In this document: positions 9,528 to 17,462 of the stretch, one piece after another
How positions within the stretch are numbered: the first letter of the stretch is position 1
Layout of the letters: every line of letters begins with the position of its first letter
Assembly: GCF_003641145.1 (NCBI RefSeq)
Contig: NZ_CP032744.1
Coordinates: forward strand, 2,666,001-2,730,000
Reading direction: 5' to 3'
Source of the DNA: Lactiplantibacillus paraplantarum
GTDB taxonomy: Bacteria; Bacillota; Bacilli; Lactobacillales; Lactobacillaceae
Length of the DNA: 64,000 nt
The notes under the pieces: model-generated
What the model saw: only the letters and a program-made list of their open reading frames with translations
Database searches by the model: none
Told to the model about the DNA's origin: nothing
Translations under genes and position numbers: made by a program

Positions 9528-9553
9528 ATTATATCTTGTTTACATTGTAGTCG
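9528..9553 (-). promoter_or_regulatory. Possible promoter of the orphan kinase gene
   Basis: On the minus strand TATAAT (9528-9533) lies about 75 bases upstream of the start, with a weak TTAACG 18 bases before it. The rest of the gap 9454-9900 holds only this and the csc1 terminator. Confidence 0.4.
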
Positions 9554-9718
9554 TTAATTACGATTTCGGTCAGTATAGGCGCTTACAATTTTATTTAACG
9601 ACCAGCAAACTATCGTATCGACATTCCTGAATATACCTCCATTAGAAATTTCAAGGCAAAATCTAATCTTAACTAGGGCAACACGTATTCACTTTAGTTC
9701 CTGATCAAATGACAAAAA

Positions 9719-9755
9719 ATGCGCGCCAAGAACCGATCTAATCCTTGGCGCGCAT
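9719..9755 (-). terminator. Terminator of csc cluster 1
   Basis: Perfect 12-bp GC-rich stem (9719-9730 with 9744-9755) followed by TTTTTTG on the minus strand, about 145 bases after the last csc gene. Confidence 0.88.
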
Positions 9756-9900
9756 CGTTACTCATTATTCTTAATTAGTACCAACAACGCATTTACTCAT
9801 TAAATATCGGTCACCTATAAATGAACGTTGCTGTCAAACGCTTTAAACATGACTAATTTTAGCTTAACGACCTAGTCTAGCCGCAGTTCTTCGTCAGCTT

Positions 9901-11388
9901 TCACGGAGTATCTTGCAATGTCCAATTAACCGTGCCGCTATAACTATCCACTTGAACACTTGGCTGAACATCTAATAATATCCCTTTATTGGCCGACCAG
10001 GCATTCGTCACGTTAGTACTTGACGTCCCTGCAACTTTAGTACCGGTGCCAACGGTTACGGAAGCATTAGTTAAGACTTGCTTGCTACCACCATTAAGAT
10101 AAATCAGATTGCCGCTGAGTGCTCGCGTACTAGACTTCATCGCAGTCGCGGTAGCCCGCAAATACCAACGTGACCCCGTTTTGCGTGTATCATTAACGAT
10201 AACATTCCAGCTATTGGTCGGCTGATATAGGGTTTCCTTAAATGGCACCGTTAGCGTCCCAAAGGTCATGCTACTAGGTAGAGACTCAAGTTTGAGCGTG
10301 CCGTCCCGCATAGTTACAGTGATGGCCTTAGCATCCGATTGTAATCCCAAACTGCCCTTAGCATAAATATTGACCGTCATACTTCCACCAACCGCTAAAC
10401 TACTTAACTGACTAGCTAGGCCAGTCTCTTTAGCCGCATAAGTCATCGTGTCCGTCGCGCTATCCGGATTCGTCGCAACGATCCCCGCCTGCTTCACGAT
10501 CCAAGCGACCACCGCACTGTCACTATTGAGATTGTCCAAATCCCCCGGATAAATATCAATTGCTGTCTTAGTACTGGTGATATTCAGCTTCTTCAGTGTG
10601 ACCGCTGCCGTAGCAGTTCCCTTATCACCAGTAACTTCATCGACTTCGGTAACCGTAACACTACTTAAACTGCCTAAAGCCGTCCCCAAATTAAGCGTAT
10701 AATTGCCGTCACTTCCGACCGTCGTGGTTACACCATTAACATTGCTACTAATCGTATTGCCTGGCGTTCCGGTTCCTTTAATAACCGTATCCGTTGAATA
10801 GAGTGTCCCTGTAATTTGAGGTGCAAGTGCTTGAACATTAAACTTACCCACATAATGAGTGGAATCCTGACCATCTACAAAGACCCGAAAACCAATATAA
10901 ATCGGCAGAGAATTTTTGATATCTTTTAGGTTAACCGATAATGTTTGCGCTCGATTAGCTGAACTAATAGTCACTGAATTACCACTACCAATACTTGCCG
11001 GTGTTTTTGTTAGTAACGTGATTCCAGTATAAGTGTTCACTGGATTTTTCATAATGTCGTAATAGACACTCGACATTTCGTACTTAGCCAACCTGAGCGA
11101 AATTGTTCCAGTCATAGTTACCGAAATTTGAGTCGTTTGGTTCGTTATCCGGCCATTATCTGCATAATTAGCCGTCACCGCACCCAACTTAGGATAACTA
11201 CTTAAACCGCCATCGCTAATACTTCCAAGTACAGCACCAGTGCTTTTATCTTCAAAAGCAGCATTTGACTTCACGTCTGTCATCTTGTCCGTCAGAGTAG
11301 CTGCCATGCCACTAATACTGGCAAATGTCAGTAGCCACACAACGCTGAGTCCAATTGTTAGCAACCATCCTATTCGTCCATTACGCAC
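9901..11388 (-). CDS. cscC: WxL-domain surface protein, large type, csc cluster 1 (495 aa)
   Basis: Secreted protein held non-covalently on peptidoglycan by a C-terminal WxL domain. The signal peptide is about residues 7-30 (ending SGMA). The middle contains bacterial Ig-like segments, for example GTGTPGNTISSNVNGVTTTV. The two WxL motifs are WYLRATA, about 90 residues from the end, and NWTLQDTP at the terminus. The start overlaps the upstream LPXTG gene by 8 bases. In csc clusters the large WxL protein is called CscC. A ligand, possibly a plant polysaccharide, has been proposed for the family but cannot be read from the sequence. Confidence 0.88.
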   Translation of the reverse strand: MRNGRIGWLLTIGLSVVWLLTFASISGMAATLTDKMTDVKSNAAFEDKSTGAVLGSISDGGLSSYPKLGAVTANYADNGRITNQTTQISVTMTGTISLRLAKYEMSSVYYDIMKNPVNTYTGITLLTKTPASIGSGNSVTISSANRAQTLSVNLKDIKNSLPIYIGFRVFVDGQDSTHYVGKFNVQALAPQITGTLYSTDTVIKGTGTPGNTISSNVNGVTTTVGSDGNYTLNLGTALGSLSSVTVTEVDEVTGDKGTATAAVTLKKLNITSTKTAIDIYPGDLDNLNSDSAVVAWIVKQAGIVATNPDSATDTMTYAAKETGLASQLSSLAVGGSMTVNIYAKGSLGLQSDAKAITVTMRDGTLKLESLPSSMTFGTLTVPFKETLYQPTNSWNVIVNDTRKTGSRWYLRATATAMKSSTRALSGNLIYLNGGSKQVLTNASVTVGTGTKVAGTSSTNVTNAWSANKGILLDVQPSVQVDSYSGTVNWTLQDTP

Positions 11389-11803
11389 CTCGTTCCCCCC
11401 TAACTTGTTGCTTGATCATTTGGTATAAACCACCTGCTAAAACACAAGCTAGTAACCCCATACCAATGAGTAAGCCTTCCAAAAACACGTGCTCACTAGT
11501 CTGCGGTAGTCGCCCACTATAACCAACTTGGCGATATTGGTGACCACCAATTACTGACTGGTCACCATCACCAGCCCGGCGATCATCCACATTATACTGT
11601 GGCTTAGTATGGGCCGACTTTACGAGATACGGTTTATCACCACTTGGTATCACCCGCTCAGGAACAATCTGATCGGCATGATAATCAGTTTCATAAAAAC
11701 CAACACTTATTTCGGTTTGTCCATGCGTCGCTGCTTGCACTGGTGACGCCCAGTTCAACATGAATAGGACCCCTAGCATTAACCACCATTGTTTACTCGG
11801 CAT
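11381..11803 (-). CDS. cscD: Small LPXTG-anchored protein, csc cluster 1 (140 aa)
   Basis: Short sortase substrate of the CscD type: signal peptide (about 1-24, ending VQAA), a charged middle region of about 70 residues, the sorting motif LPQTSE near residue 100, a hydrophobic segment and a short basic tail ending RGERGA. It lies between the DUF916 gene (28-base gap) and the large WxL gene (8-base overlap). CscD proteins are thought to provide the covalent wall anchor for an assembly of WxL and DUF916 proteins. Confidence 0.9.
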   Translation of the reverse strand: MPSKQWWLMLGVLFMLNWASPVQAATHGQTEISVGFYETDYHADQIVPERVIPSGDKPYLVKSAHTKPQYNVDDRRAGDGDQSVIGGHQYRQVGYSGRLPQTSEHVFLEGLLIGMGLLACVLAGGLYQMIKQQVRGERGA

Positions 11804-11831
11804 GGTGCTTCCCCCATTTCATCGTCCTAAC

Positions 11832-12896
11832 CTAGGCACGCCGACGTTTTCTAATCCAGAAAAAGAGTAAGAATCCAATCAGTCCAACGATCAGCATGGC
11901 TAACGCCCCGAATAAAATGAACCAGCCAACGTTAATCCCCGAATTATCAACAGAGGCCTTATTATATTTTTCAGCAGTGGCCGTACTAATGACAAAATCT
12001 TTATCAAAACTCCACCGATGATCCTTATTTTTAGCAACCAAATGAACATGGTACGTTCCGGCCTGTAAGCGGCTATTTCCGGTTAAGATGGGAACTTTAT
12101 AAACTGAATTAGGCGCTAACTGCACATTTTTCTGACTGAAAGTCTTAATAACCTTATTGCTATTTTTACTCGTTAGTTTGGCAGTAACAGTTAGTTTAGG
12201 TACAATCACCGCGGTAACATTACGTAACTGTGGAAAAACACCCCGGCGGTAATTTTGCATGCCAGCGGTAATCGTATCTAATTTCAGCTGTGGCGCTGGA
12301 ACCGATCCAGTCGTATACTTCATCCCAATGACATATGAATACTGATTTGCAATATTCATGGATCCTTTGACGCTCCCCGTCACTTTATTCGTCACTCGCT
12401 TGAAGTACCAACCACCTAAAAGGACCCCATTAAAAGTCGCCTGTGGCATTTTAACGGTTGCGGTGACTACTTTTGAGCCGTTTGCTGGAATCGTCACCGT
12501 TGTCGGCCCCTGAACTTTGGTAATTTGGTCCATCCGATACTTCAAAGAAGGGTCATAGTGCTTCGTCGGAGTCACGTATTCAATGATCCCATTCCCATTA
12601 GTATAAGCCGTATGAATCGCAGTCTGAACTTTGATCTCAGCGTTAGTCACATTGTAAATCGTCGTTTGTATTTGTTGTTGTCGTCCCGGCGTCATTTTTA
12701 AATCAAAATAAGAATTATGCTGATCAATTTGGTTCGCTGGAATTTTGGCTGCAACGCTGAAACCGATATCATTACTCTGCGTTGCTTTAGCACTCGTACT
12801 GCTCGTGTTACCAGCTGTCAATCCAGTAATACCACTAATTTGTAAGCCCAATACGATGCTACCAATCATTATCAATAGCCGTTTCATTAATTGCAT
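11832..12896 (-). CDS. cscA: DUF916/DUF3324 membrane-anchored protein, csc cluster 1 (354 aa)
   Basis: CscA-type protein. It has a signal peptide, then a DUF916 domain beginning IGFSVAAKIPANQID and continuing SYFDLKMTPGRQQQI, then a DUF3324 domain, one membrane segment (about 320-345) and a basic cytosolic tail (IRKRRRA). The domains therefore sit outside, tethered to the membrane. These proteins always accompany WxL proteins; structural work on the family suggests DUF916 contacts WxL domains and peptidoglycan. GGGGGCGAG precedes the ATG at 12896. The paralogues at 15194 and 58780 share the same plan with longer tails. Confidence 0.92.
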   Translation of the reverse strand: MQLMKRLLIMIGSIVLGLQISGITGLTAGNTSSTSAKATQSNDIGFSVAAKIPANQIDQHNSYFDLKMTPGRQQQIQTTIYNVTNAEIKVQTAIHTAYTNGNGIIEYVTPTKHYDPSLKYRMDQITKVQGPTTVTIPANGSKVVTATVKMPQATFNGVLLGGWYFKRVTNKVTGSVKGSMNIANQYSYVIGMKYTTGSVPAPQLKLDTITAGMQNYRRGVFPQLRNVTAVIVPKLTVTAKLTSKNSNKVIKTFSQKNVQLAPNSVYKVPILTGNSRLQAGTYHVHLVAKNKDHRWSFDKDFVISTATAEKYNKASVDNSGINVGWFILFGALAMLIVGLIGFLLFFWIRKRRRA

Positions 12897-12952
12897 CTTC
12901 TCGCCCCCACTAACTTATGTATTCGGGGCGCCACCACCGCCCCTGATGTCGC

Positions 12953-13657
12953 TTATTCAGTTGGTAAATCGCTCAATGTCCAATTGAGATTAGCGCTATA
13001 TGCTTGGGCTTTGACCGTGTTGGCTTTAATATTTAGTGTCAACGCCTTCGGATCTAAGCGGCTAACCGTTACCCCGGAACCACCGCCCTTATCGGCATTC
13101 AAAACCGCGCTTGACCCGACAGTACCATTCAATGCCACTTCTGAAGCTGTCGATACGGCGCCATTGGTTTCCGAACCACTGTTAACCACTTCACCCTGTG
13201 GTAAGCTCAGCGTTGCACCCTTAGCGGCCGTGCCATCGGTTCCTGTTAAGTTGGAGCCGGTAACCGTTAATTTCCAACCGGCATTGGTCCCCCGAACATC
13301 TGAAACTTCCACGACCATCCGATCCTGCCATAACAAGGTGTATGAACTAGTTGGATCCACCTTATACTGTTGATCGTTTAAAACGTCTAATTCGTGAGTT
13401 CCATATCCTAACGATTTAGAAACAAAAATTAGTGACAAATCACCACCAGCTGCCGCACCGTTGTCACCATCGCCATCAGTACTTGGTGTATTAGGATCAC
13501 TTGGATCAACCGGTGTCACTGACGATGTACTCTTAGTGAACTCCGCTTTAATATCCGTATTCCCACTACGATTTTCTGCTGCATTAGCCACAATTGGTGC
13601 GCTACCTGCTAATAATAAAGTTCCTGCCATTAATAAGTGTCCTAACATTGGTTTCAT
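12953..13657 (-). CDS. cscB: WxL-domain surface protein, short type, csc cluster 1 (234 aa)
   Basis: First gene of cluster 1. The signal peptide ends near residue 27 (VANAAE). A short Pro/Asp-rich linker contains a DGDGDNG run, then a WxL domain with the proximal motif AGWKLTV and terminal NWTLSDLP. GGGGG stands upstream of the ATG. The product is secreted and predicted to bind peptidoglycan through the WxL domain. Compared with the short WxL proteins at 16308 and 59900 it has an added acidic linker. Confidence 0.9.
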   Translation of the reverse strand: MKPMLGHLLMAGTLLLAGSAPIVANAAENRSGNTDIKAEFTKSTSSVTPVDPSDPNTPSTDGDGDNGAAAGGDLSLIFVSKSLGYGTHELDVLNDQQYKVDPTSSYTLLWQDRMVVEVSDVRGTNAGWKLTVTGSNLTGTDGTAAKGATLSLPQGEVVNSGSETNGAVSTASEVALNGTVGSSAVLNADKGGGSGVTVSRLDPKALTLNIKANTVKAQAYSANLNWTLSDLPTE

Positions 13658-13848
13658 GATATAAATCCCCCTTTTTCATTTACCAGCTCTTATTAAGCCT
13701 TCATCAACTAAGAATGGTGGTCATTATCAATAGTGCTTACTCCCATGACAATTTATAATTGCTGGCACTAAATCACTTGCGACCTCCCTCAATAACAATG
13801 AAATATTGATTAATTAATTTAAATGCCGACTCCTTTGACCACATTTTC

Positions 13849-13854
13849 ATTATA
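13849..13854 (-). promoter_or_regulatory. Probable -10 element of csc cluster 1
   Basis: TATAAT on the minus strand, 192 bases upstream of the first csc gene; the -35 is weak (TTAGCG at 18 bases), consistent with a promoter needing an activator. The rest of the 703-base gap (13658-14360) holds the cre site and a terminator and no gene. Confidence 0.45.
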
Positions 13855-13920
13855 TAAGCCAGTCCATAACAGCGCTAACAATGTATAACGTTAACTATAT
13901 TTACAAACCCGGGCTCTTCG

Positions 13921-13934
13921 TGTAACCGTTATCA
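13921..13934. promoter_or_regulatory. CcpA binding site (cre) upstream of csc cluster 1
   Basis: TGTAACCGTTATCA fits the cre consensus TGWAANCGNTNWCA at every position. It lies 67 bases upstream of the proposed -10, a position more typical of CcpA activation than of repression. Confidence 0.7.
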
Positions 13935-14112
13935 ACATTGACTTATTTGAGATTATTAAGCGAACTTCCTTTGCATTATTAATTTCAAAACAACTGTTAT
14001 TTTTAATAAATAAATTCATATAGCAGATCAGTCATAGCTAACAAATTAATTGTCAGTAGTTAGATTCCCTAAGCCACTGTGTCCTGAAGCTGCCAATAGC
14101 ACAAAAAACAGC

Positions 14113-14145
14113 CTAAAAGGTAACGTTTCAAGCGTTACTTTTTAG
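14113..14145 (-). terminator. Terminator of the GyrI-like gene
   Basis: 13-bp stem with one mismatch (14113-14125 with 14133-14145), followed by a T-run on the minus strand. It lies about 215 bases after the stop codon. Confidence 0.75.
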
Positions 14146-14360
14146 ACTATTGGATATTCCATTAAAAAATTAATCCGCAATCGCCCTCTTCGCTGACCAC
14201 ATTTTCCCACCGGATAGTCGTTGTCCCGATATCACCGTATGTGCTTGACCGCCTTTAACATTTGGCCGGCTTTGACCATAAGTTATCCTAAGAACTAGTA
14301 TTCATATTAAATCATGTTCCAATTTATCAAGGATGCCAGTTATCAGTCACCTGCGCTCAA

Positions 14361-14987
14361 TTAATTAGGCGCGATTCGGTATCTTAGAATTGTTTTCAAC
14401 TTATCAGGCGCGCCCCGCCGAGCATCCGACAGATAGATTTCACGATGGATTTTGCTAAGACGGTGCCTATCTTGACTAGCTACAAGTTGATCTAACTTGG
14501 CAAAACTAGCCGGTTCATCATCATAAGCACCAATGTGCAGAATTTGCGCAACCTGCATGGCCTCGAACTGTTGAATTTCTATCTGTTCTGTCGGTAACTT
14601 TTTCTTAGCTTTAACGGCCGCTAAAGCCGGTGCAATCAACTTAGTGGGAACAAAATCGGGAATTCGAATCATAATATCATAACTGAATTCATCTTTATCC
14701 AGATAATCAAGCTGTTGTCCCTTAGTCGTCAATGACCAGACCCCTTCAAGTGGGAAAACTACATAGTCATCAAATGCACACGCCTGCGCTTGCGCATATT
14801 GTTTATACGCATTCTTTAGACCATAGGCTGCCGGATACAAAGTTTGCAATTGCACTTGAAACGCCGGACCATTAGGATTGCCGGTCCCATGTAAGACCAT
14901 GAAAGTTTGGGCCGGTATCGTCAACAATTGTGGCCGCTGTTTAGTGGTATAAGTGGTTCTTTCTTGTTTACGCCATTCATACTTCAT
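14361..14987 (-). CDS. GyrI-like small-molecule-binding domain protein (208 aa)
   Basis: Whole-length GyrI-like/SOUL-type protein of the group annotated as GyrI-like effector-binding proteins. Typical features are TIPAQTFMVLHGTGNPNG near the start, FPLEGVWSLTTKG in the middle, and the C-terminal HREIYLSDARR(G)APDKLKTILRYRI. No DNA-binding domain is attached. The gene is monocistronic with its own terminator. Such proteins bind small cationic or hydrophobic compounds and some hydrolyse them; the ligand here is unknown. Confidence 0.85.
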   Translation of the reverse strand: MKYEWRKQERTTYTTKQRPQLLTIPAQTFMVLHGTGNPNGPAFQVQLQTLYPAAYGLKNAYKQYAQAQACAFDDYVVFPLEGVWSLTTKGQQLDYLDKDEFSYDIMIRIPDFVPTKLIAPALAAVKAKKKLPTEQIEIQQFEAMQVAQILHIGAYDDEPASFAKLDQLVASQDRHRLSKIHREIYLSDARRGAPDKLKTILRYRIAPN

Positions 14988-15148
14988 TTTTCGCTCACAT
15001 CCTTTAAATTAGCTACATTTTTATTATACTTAGTAATCATACTGGCCGCACGTTACTAACCTAGTTACTCTAGAAAGTTGCATCCTAATTCAGATACTCA
15101 CTGTTGCGGCCCCAATTGACCATGCATCGTTTGATAAGTCGCAAAAAA

Positions 15149-15171
15149 GACGCGGCCAACCTGACCGCGTC
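15149..15171 (-). terminator. Terminator of csc cluster 2
   Basis: 7-bp GC stem (GACGCGG/CCGCGTC) followed by six T on the minus strand, 23 bases past the DUF916 stop. Confidence 0.75.
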
Positions 15172-15193
15172 CTAATATTCCAATATGAGGTTC

Positions 15194-16234
15194 CTATTTA
15201 TCTTTGAGCTGTGCTTCCAACTGCTTAATCTTTTGCTGTTTACGATGGATATACCATGCAATCAACAATAGTAAGATGACCAGCAAGCCGAGACTGAACC
15301 ACAGCCACCAATTAGTATGGTGTTCAATCACTGCCGTTTTGTTTAACTGGTTGGCACGATTACGTGTTATTTCAAAATCTTTCGTAAACGTCCAATGTTG
15401 TTTTTTAGATGTTACTGCCAATTTAGCCGTATAGTAGCCCGGCTTTAACGCATCCCGACCAACCCGTAATGGTAAATCATAAACGGAATTAGGTGCCATC
15501 TGACCATGTTCATTGACTTGTTTATAGCGAACTTTTTGGCTCCCCCGGCGATAAATCTGGACATCAGTTTTAACTTGATTTAAGAAGGCTGCCGTCCGGT
15601 TTTGTAAAGCTAAACTAATTTGGTTATAGCCGTTATTTTGAGTTGCATCAATCTTACCCAAAGTCAGCTTGTTCTTGGTAAGCGCACGATCACCGTGTAA
15701 TACGACAGCCACTGAGTACGCATATTGATTCTTAATGGCCATCGCACTCTTACGCTGTTGTTTCGCTGCTTTTTTTAAGAAACTTAGCCCACCAACGACG
15801 ACACCATTGTACTTGCGCGCAGGCATCTTTACTTTGAAGGTCACAATTTTACTCGTCCCTTTAGCTAGCGTTATTTTATCCTCGGCGGTCGTAATTAATT
15901 GACTAGTATCGGCCGGTAAATCAATATTCTTGCCCGCAGTGGTTGCCTGATACTCAACCACTCCATTGGGATTCGTCGTTGCCGGTGCAATACTAGTATG
16001 CACGACAATTGCTTGAGTACTCGTATTCGTGACTTTAACCGCCAAGGTGATCATTTGATTAGGCGCTAACTTCAAATCATAGTAGGCAACGGCCTTATCC
16101 ACTTGATATTTTGAAGCAACTGGCGCGACCTCAAAACCGACCGTATTCGCCGAAACCCTTTGGCACCAACTAAAACTAGCTAAACCGATTAGCAAACCAA
16201 CGCCGAACTGCCACCATCTTCTCGTTAACATCAT
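15194..16234 (-). CDS. cscA: DUF916/DUF3324 membrane-anchored protein, csc cluster 2 (346 aa)
   Basis: Last gene of cluster 2. Signal peptide ending VSAN; DUF916 starting VGFEVAPVASKYQVDKAVAYYDLKL (residues split across the domain start); DUF3324 with NGVVVGGLSFLKKA; a membrane segment at about 305-325 (LWFSLGLLVILLLLIAWYI); and a Lys/Glu-rich cytosolic helix (HRKQQKIKQLEAQLKDK). Closely related to the cluster 3 copy at 58780, including that helix, so clusters 2 and 3 appear to be duplicates. The gene is open throughout even though two partners upstream are damaged. Confidence 0.92.
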   Translation of the reverse strand: MMLTRRWWQFGVGLLIGLASFSWCQRVSANTVGFEVAPVASKYQVDKAVAYYDLKLAPNQMITLAVKVTNTSTQAIVVHTSIAPATTNPNGVVEYQATTAGKNIDLPADTSQLITTAEDKITLAKGTSKIVTFKVKMPARKYNGVVVGGLSFLKKAAKQQRKSAMAIKNQYAYSVAVVLHGDRALTKNKLTLGKIDATQNNGYNQISLALQNRTAAFLNQVKTDVQIYRRGSQKVRYKQVNEHGQMAPNSVYDLPLRVGRDALKPGYYTAKLAVTSKKQHWTFTKDFEITRNRANQLNKTAVIEHHTNWWLWFSLGLLVILLLLIAWYIHRKQQKIKQLEAQLKDK

Positions 16235-16307
16235 TTCTCCCCCTAATTATGATTCGGAAAAATGACATTAACACCTGCTCGTCCACTATTTTTCCGATCA
16301 GTAATTG

Positions 16308-16916
16308 TTAGCTATTCGCCGGCGTTGTGCTTAAACTCCAAGTTAAAGTCGTACTATAACTTCCCTCAGCCCGTGCCGTTGTCTTGGGCACCATTAATTG
16401 TGACTTGGTAATATCAGCCACATTCTTACCATTACCTTTCCCCGTAGCGGCCGTCATCAAGACCTTATCACTATTGAGGGTATCTAAAGAAACGCCCGTA
16501 TTAGCCGTAGCATCCGCACCGGTCGTTGATGTGTTCATATCTAAGACACCATTTAACGTCAGGATTGCGCCCGTCAATTCTTTATTTGAAACGGCTTTTT
16601 CGTTCTTAAAGACATCATTTTGTTTAACTCATAAATCCCAACCAGCCGCAGTTCCCCGTAAATCCACTACGGATACTGCAGCTGATTTGTTCGTATTATT
16701 GTAATTATCGTCCTTATCAGCAGCCTGAATCTGATTGGTCCCAAAGTCTAGACTGGCACCCGTCAAGTCAGTATCCCCATTATCAATGGTAATGTTGCCC
16801 CCTTGAAAACCAACCGTTCCATTAGACGTCTGGGGTGTATCTGCTGCACTGGCTGTTAAGCCAAATGTTGCGATCAATGCCGTTGAGAATAAAAGTCCTA
16901 ATAATGTTTTTTTCAT
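16308..16916 (-). pseudogene. cscB: Short WxL protein gene interrupted by one in-frame TGA, csc cluster 2
   Basis: A 203-codon frame runs from ATG at 16916 to the stop at 16308 and is complete except for TGA at 16629-16631. The signal peptide (ending ASAADTPQT) and first half end at the proximal WxL motif GTAAGWDL; directly after the TGA the same frame continues VKQNDVFKNEKAVSNKEL and ends LTWSLSTTPANS. The lesion removes the second half of the WxL domain, so a truncated product should not bind the wall. A single C-to-G change from TCA (Ser) would explain it. The ATG overlaps the upstream stop by four bases. Read-through, or a base-calling error, cannot be excluded. Confidence 0.85.
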
Positions 16917-17284
16917 GATAATAAGCTCCTTTTTTTTAAATAATTAAATAATTGCCAACTAATTAAAATAACCAGTAACCCAATACCACCAATAAAGGCC
17001 CTCAGCCACCACTGTTCACTCGTTTGTGGTAACCACCCTAGGCTCTGCTGAGGCCCGGACTGCCGCACGTTCGGTTGCCGGACAACTGAACTACTAGTTT
17101 TTGACGCTTCAGTTACATGCAACTGCTTTTCACCATCACCTTGACTTACCGATTCAGTCTTGCCATCAAACCGAATCGTTGCTGGGCTGTCGGCTGTACT
17201 AGCCACACCAATAACCGGTGTTGACAACCACCCCCACCAAAGCAGGGTACTGATGACAATTGTGATAAATCCCCATTGCTTCAC
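16913..17284 (-). CDS. cscD: Small LPXTG-anchored protein, csc cluster 2 (123 aa)
   Basis: CscD-type sortase substrate: signal peptide ending IGVAS, charged middle, LPQTSE near residue 88, membrane segment and basic tail KKRSLLS. I chose GTG at 17284 (followed by KQWGFI) because AGGAG lies 8 bases upstream; other in-frame GTG/TTG codons nearer 17293 abut that site. The stop overlaps the start of the next WxL gene (ATGA). About 180 bases separate it from the frameshifted WxL gene upstream. Confidence 0.88.
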   Translation of the reverse strand: MKQWGFITIVISTLLWWGWLSTPVIGVASTADSPATIRFDGKTESVSQGDGEKQLHVTEASKTSSSVVRQPNVRQSGPQQSLGWLPQTSEQWWLRAFIGGIGLLVILISWQLFNYLKKRSLLS

Positions 17285-17462
17285 CAACACCACTCCTCAC
17301 AGATTGTTATTTATCATACAAAAATCTAGCAACAGCTTTGACCACTATTAATTATTAATCAGAAACAATTATCGTTGTACATTGTAAATATACATAACTA
17401 ACTTACTGGCCACAACCAAGCCGTCTTACAAATATTGCGTTAGCTAATCATTATTTTTTTTA

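Noticed and set aside
16629..16631. TGA in cscB as selenocysteine or programmed recoding
   Set aside because: No stem-loop typical of a SECIS element follows, lactobacilli lack the pathway, and the paralogue has an ordinary codon; a nonsense mutation or sequence error is simpler.
17401..17462. cre-like site upstream of the csc2 small LPXTG gene
   Set aside because: TGCGTTAGCTAATCA does not keep the central CG and the outer half-sites of the consensus.
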